A stretch of 10,305 nucleotides of DNA from Paracoccaceae bacterium (lineage in GTDB: Bacteria; Pseudomonadota; Alphaproteobacteria; Rhodobacterales; Rhodobacteraceae), in contig JALXER010000378.1 of the NCBI GenBank assembly GCA_027069385.1, positions 1-10,305 on the forward strand, written 5' to 3'. Of the stretch, positions 7,294 through 10,305 are shown one piece after another; the first letter of the stretch is position 1; each line of letters begins with the position of its first letter. Position numbers and translations under genes: made by a program. The notes below the pieces were generated by a model, which did not search any database, had not been told where the DNA came from, and saw only the letters and a list, made by a program, of their open reading frames with translations.

Positions 7294-7369
7294 AACGACA
7301 TGGGCAGGTCGGTGCGGGGCATTCACGGCGCGGTGACGGCCCTAGACTGGGGCTAAAAAGGGGGGTCGC

Positions 7370-8635
7370 ATGGGGTATATCCTGAAAAATTCCTGGGCGC
7401 TACTGCTGGGCATGTTCCTGTTGATGCTGGGCAACGGGCTGCAAGGCACGTTGCTGGGGGTGCGCGGCGCGATAGAGGGGTTTTCCCCTACCACCATGTC
7501 ATGGGTGATGTCGGCCTATTTTCTGGGGTTTCTGGGCGGATCAAGGGTCACGCCCCGGCTGATTGCACGGGTCGGGCATGTGCGGGTTTTTGCGGCGCTG
7601 GCCTCTTTGATCTCGGCGGCGTTTATTATCTATGCGATGCTGCCCGACCCCTATGTCTGGACCGCCATGCGCCTGCTGGTCGGGTTCAGTTTTTCAGGGG
7701 TCTATGTGGTTGCCGAAAGCTGGCTGAACGATTCCGCCACCAACGAGACCCGCGGGCAGGCGCTGTCGGCCTATATGATTGTCCAGATGAGCGGCCTTGT
7801 TTTGGCGCAAGCGCTGCTTAACTTTGGCGACCCGTCCAATTTTCTGCTTTTCGCCATTATTTCGGTGCTGGTGTCGGTTTCCTTTGCGCCGATCCTGCTG
7901 TCGGTCAGCCCCGCGCCGGTGTTCCACACCGCCAAACCCATGAGCATGGCGCAACTGTACCGGACCTCGCCGCTGGGGTCGGTCGGGGCGTTTATGCTGG
8001 GCGGTATCTATTCGTTGCTGTTCGGTATGGGGGTGGTCTATGCCACGGCGATCGGGCTGGATGTGGGGCAGATCTCTACCTTTGTCGGGGCGGTCTATCT
8101 GGGGGGCGTGCTGTTTCAATACCCGATCGGCTGGGCTTCGGATCGGATGGACCGGCGCTTGCTGATCGTGATCATTACCGCGTTTCCTGCGGCGCTGCTG
8201 TTGCTGGGCATTCTGGTGACCACCGATTTTTATATGCTGGTCACGCTCAGCTTTGTGGCGGGGGGCGCTGCGGGGCCGCTGTATTCGCTGCTGATCGCCC
8301 ATGCCAACGACTATGTTAAGCCCGAGGACATGGCCAATGTTTCGGGCGGGCTGGTCTTTTTGAACGGGGTCGGCGCGGTTGCTACGCCGGTTCTGGTGGG
8401 CATGGCGATGTCACGTTTCGGGGCCAATGCGTATTTCTATGCCATCGTAGCGTTTATGACGGTCATCGCCGCTTACGGGGCCTTTCGCATGACCCGCCGC
8501 GAGGCGATTCCGGTCGAGGAAATGATGTCCTATACCCCCGTGGCTCCGCAATCGACGCCGATAGCGGCCGAAGTCGCGCAAGAAATTGCCATAGAGCAGT
8601 TTTTTGAAGATGACGAAAGCACCGAATCACCCTAA
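7370..8635 (+). CDS. Major facilitator superfamily transporter (YcaD-like)
   Basis: Inner-membrane secondary transporter of 421 residues with about 12 hydrophobic segments in two six-helix halves. The N-terminal half begins almost directly with helix 1 (WALLLGMFLLMLGNGLQG) and has the loop 2-3 motif in altered form (GSRVTPRLIARVGHVR). The second half carries the matching loop 8-9 motif GWASDRMDRR with Asp258. The segment RLLVGFSFSGVYVVAESWLN resembles YcaD-type MFS proteins, for which I know no secure substrate. After the last helix there is a soluble tail of about 45 residues ending in an acidic stretch (EQFFEDDESTESP). The start is supported by an AAGGGGGG site just before the ATG. It lies 76 bases after queA and 35 bases before the DUF924 gene, so the three may share a transcript. 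The substrate cannot be inferred from context. Confidence 0.88.
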   Translation: MGYILKNSWALLLGMFLLMLGNGLQGTLLGVRGAIEGFSPTTMSWVMSAYFLGFLGGSRVTPRLIARVGHVRVFAALASLISAAFIIYAMLPDPYVWTAMRLLVGFSFSGVYVVAESWLNDSATNETRGQALSAYMIVQMSGLVLAQALLNFGDPSNFLLFAIISVLVSVSFAPILLSVSPAPVFHTAKPMSMAQLYRTSPLGSVGAFMLGGIYSLLFGMGVVYATAIGLDVGQISTFVGAVYLGGVLFQYPIGWASDRMDRRLLIVIITAFPAALLLLGILVTTDFYMLVTLSFVAGGAAGPLYSLLIAHANDYVKPEDMANVSGGLVFLNGVGAVATPVLVGMAMSRFGANAYFYAIVAFMTVIAAYGAFRMTRREAIPVEEMMSYTPVAPQSTPIAAEVAQEIAIEQFFEDDESTESP

Positions 8636-8670
8636 GCTGCCCGAAACAGGAGCTTGCTTGGGGCGAGGGT

Positions 8671-9228
8671 ATGACCATTACACCTGACGAAATAATCTCT
8701 TTCTGGCAGGATGCCGGACCGGACAAATGGTATGCGGTTGATCCGGCTTTTGATGCCGAAATCCGCGAGCGGTTCTTTGATTTCTGGGTCGATGCCAAAA
8801 ATGGCGAATATGACGACTGGACCGGATTTCCCGAACCGTCGCTGGCCTATATCATTGCGCTGGATCAGTTCCCGCGCAATATGTTTCGCGGTCAGGCCGA
8901 TGCCTTTGCCACCGATGCCAAGGCCAAATGCGCCGCCAAACGGGCGCTTTACAACAAGCTGGATATGCATGTGGAACCGCCGATGCGGCAGTTCTTTTAC
9001 CTGCCCCTGATGCATTCCGAAGTGCTGGCCGATCAGGATACCTCTGTGCGCATGGCGCATCTGCGGCTGAACGGCAACACCCTGCACGCCCGTGCCCATC
9101 GCGAGGTTATCCGCAAATTCGGCCGTTTTCCGTTTCGCAACAAGGCGCTGGGGCGCGGGATGACCGCACGCGAACAGGCCTATCTGGACGCGGGCGGTTA
9201 TGGATCAACCGTGCAGGCCATAGGGTGA
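8671..9228 (+). CDS. DUF924 family protein
   Basis: Small soluble, probably all-helical protein of 185 residues with no signal peptide or membrane segment; its biochemical function is unknown. Family hallmarks are clear: FWQDAGPDKWY near the start, LDQFPRN at 64-70 followed by MFRGQADAFATD, FFYLPLMHSE at 108-117, and HREVIRKFGRFPFRN at 143-157. The helical repeats of DUF924 are said to resemble tetratricopeptide repeats, which is recalled and not shown here. The ATG at 8671 follows GCGAGGG, an acceptable ribosome binding site. It starts 35 bases after the MFS stop. Its last 24 bases, including the stop, overlap the end of the convergent beta-barrel gene in another frame, so there is no room for a terminator between them. 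Confidence 0.9.
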   Translation: MTITPDEIISFWQDAGPDKWYAVDPAFDAEIRERFFDFWVDAKNGEYDDWTGFPEPSLAYIIALDQFPRNMFRGQADAFATDAKAKCAAKRALYNKLDMHVEPPMRQFFYLPLMHSEVLADQDTSVRMAHLRLNGNTLHARAHREVIRKFGRFPFRNKALGRGMTAREQAYLDAGGYGSTVQAIG

Positions 9229-10068
9229 CGCGCCGAACAGCCCTTGCGCGGCGGGTGGCGTGTTGCCAAAGGGCACCGAAATTCCCAGCATAAATTCGTC
9301 ATAAAGGCCGTCCTTGGTATAGGTCGCCTGAATTTGCGCCATGCCCGTATCATAAGCGGCCCGCACGCCATAGCGCGCCTCTCCGTTCAGGTCGTAATTC
9401 AGGTTGGCCCCGACGCTTAGCCGGTCGCCGATATCATAAAACAGTGTCAGCCCGCCATAGGTGCGGCTTGGGCCATCGTCAAAGTCATAAATACCCGAAA
9501 TCTGCACATTCAACCGGCCAAAGCCGCGCCCGACCAGCGCGCCCAGCTTTTCCTCGCGGCTGTCATAGGCGGCGCGGATATCGATTTGGCCCAGCTTTGC
9601 GTCCAACCCCAATTCGTAAAAGCCGGTAAAGGCCAGATCGACCGAGGCCGCAATGTGAAAATCGCCCGCTGCATAATCCACCCGCAGGGTGTTGTCGTTC
9701 AGAAAAGTCAGGCTGTGATAGCCAAAATAGTGTTGCGGAAACAGGTTCCCCGCCCCTTCGATGCCGCCATAGGCCAGCGTCAGGTTTTTATACCCGACAT
9801 AGACATATGGCATGTTCCAATTAGTAATCGGGTCGGGAAGTATGCTGAGTTGGTAAAAGGTCACGCTTGCCCCGGCCCCAAGGGTGAAATCCCCGTTTTC
9901 ATAGGCCACCGAGCCGCGCAATACGGTGGTGTTTTCCCATGCCGAGCTGCCCAGCCCCGTCGAATAGAAATACAGGTTGTCCAGATTTCCCCCAAAGGAA
10001 AGCTGCGCCTGCGCGGCAGTGCCCAGAAAGGCGGTGGCGATCAGGCTTGCGCCAATACGTTTTTTCAT
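9205..10068 (-). CDS. Putative outer-membrane beta-barrel (porin-like) protein
   Basis: The 287-residue product has a clear Sec signal peptide (MKKRIGASLIATAFLG, cleavage likely after AQA at 19-21). The mature part alternates polar and aromatic or small residues in strand-length stretches (for example FTLGAGASVTFYQL, LTLAYGGIEGAG, INVQISG-like segments, LSVGANLNYDLNG, AQIQATYTKDG, EFMLGISVPFG), as expected of a transmembrane beta-barrel. I chose the ATG at 10068 because AAGGAAG precedes it and because it places the signal peptide at the N-terminus; a longer frame from 10152 would bury it behind 28 residues. After the presumed last strand (GISVPFG) there are 19 further residues, unlike porins that end on an aromatic residue. 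A related partial gene lies 13 bases upstream in the same operon. Function as porin is inferred; the specific family was not identified. Confidence 0.75.
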   Translation of the reverse strand: MKKRIGASLIATAFLGTAAQAQLSFGGNLDNLYFYSTGLGSSAWENTTVLRGSVAYENGDFTLGAGASVTFYQLSILPDPITNWNMPYVYVGYKNLTLAYGGIEGAGNLFPQHYFGYHSLTFLNDNTLRVDYAAGDFHIAASVDLAFTGFYELGLDAKLGQIDIRAAYDSREEKLGALVGRGFGRLNVQISGIYDFDDGPSRTYGGLTLFYDIGDRLSVGANLNYDLNGEARYGVRAAYDTGMAQIQATYTKDGLYDEFMLGISVPFGNTPPAAQGLFGASPYGLHG

Positions 10069-10081
10069 GGTTCTTCCTTGC

Positions 10082-10305
10082 TTAATAAATGGCGCCACGG
10101 TGGAACTCGCTATCCCCCCAGATATCGGCGCGGGAGCGGTGAGGCTTGCCAAACGGTATGTTGAAACCGATGGTAAGAGCAGGCAATTCGTCGGTTCCGG
10201 TGATGCCGATATCGGCGCTGAACCGCTCGGCCTCGTAGGTGGCGATCAACCCGTAAAGCAGCCCGCCGGTATTATCGATTGCCAGATTTCCGGCAATGCT
10301 AAGGC
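10082..10305 (-). CDS. C-terminal part of a second porin-like beta-barrel protein (5' partial)
   Basis: An open frame enters from the right edge and ends in TAA at 10084-10082, giving the last 73 residues or so of a protein whose start lies outside the window. It contains GLLYGLIATYEAERFSADIG, then a strand ending GFNIPFGK, then a tail ending FHRGAIY. The pattern YG..A.Y, a strand, a Thr turn and G...PFG lines up with the end of the neighbouring beta-barrel protein (YGVRAAYDTG to GISVPFG), so the two are probably tandem paralogs. Its stop is 13 bases before the next ATG, with that gene's ribosome binding site between them, so they form one operon, this one first. Secure as an open frame, moderately so as a beta-barrel. 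Confidence 0.7.
   Translation of the reverse strand, partial: LSIAGNLAIDNTGGLLYGLIATYEAERFSADIGITGTDELPALTIGFNIPFGKPHRSRADIWGDSEFHRGAIY

Noticed and set aside
6361..7326. 321-codon open frame on the - strand opposite queA
   Set aside because: It is antisense to unmistakable QueA motifs, rich in His, Gln and Arg as expected of a shadow frame, and lacks a domain.
7694..8302. 202-codon open frame on the - strand inside the MFS gene
   Set aside because: Gln/Arg/His-rich mirror of hydrophobic helices, without a ribosome binding site or domain.
10069..10152. Upstream extension of the beta-barrel gene by 28 codons
   Set aside because: It would place the signal peptide internally and overlaps the end of the upstream paralog; the ATG at 10068 has a strong ribosome binding site.
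9586..10164. 192-codon open frame on the + strand opposite the beta-barrel genes
   Set aside because: It is the complement of two coherent beta-barrel frames with signal peptide and ribosome binding site on the - strand.

Overview
The window looks like chromosomal core sequence from an alphaproteobacterium, most likely of the Rhodobacteraceae (Roseobacter-type). That placement is inferred from GC-rich third positions, the style of the proteins (RF2, QueA, the bactofilin plus M23 peptidase pair) and a penicillin-binding protein 1A gene sitting directly before prfB. No phage, plasmid, tRNA, rRNA or CRISPR sequence was seen, and no complete insertion sequence.

Left part (1-4248, + strand): the 3' portion of a class A penicillin-binding protein gene (mrcA/ponA type, start lies outside the window); a 163-bp palindromic element with 38-bp perfect outer arms filling most of the gap; prfB (release factor 2, no programmed frameshift); and a DUF2189 family inner-membrane protein. 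The short gap before the DUF2189 gene carries an FNR-type box and a perfect 8-bp hairpin that contains the ribosome binding site.

Middle (4252-6243): a terminator hairpin separates the DUF2189 gene from a convergent two-gene operon on the - strand, an M23 (LytM) endopeptidase with a membrane anchor and coiled coil, followed by a bactofilin whose start overlaps the peptidase stop by 11 bp. This pair is a known kind of cell-shape module: a cytoskeletal polymer and a cell-wall hydrolase. With the PBP at the left edge, the window holds both peptidoglycan synthesis and peptidoglycan cleavage functions, though in separate operons.

Right part (6244-10305): divergent from the peptidase run queA (queuosine tRNA modification), a 12-segment MFS transporter and a DUF924 protein, all + strand with short gaps. 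Converging on them from the right edge are two tandem, related outer-membrane beta-barrel-like proteins on the - strand; the second is cut by the window end and has no start codon inside the window. The DUF924 gene and the beta-barrel gene overlap tail to tail by 24 bp.

Nothing here is a clear new defence or biosynthetic system. The points most worth a second look are the long palindrome before prfB, the FNR box and ribosome-binding-site hairpin before the DUF2189 gene, and the tandem beta-barrel paralogs with unusual tails after the last strand.
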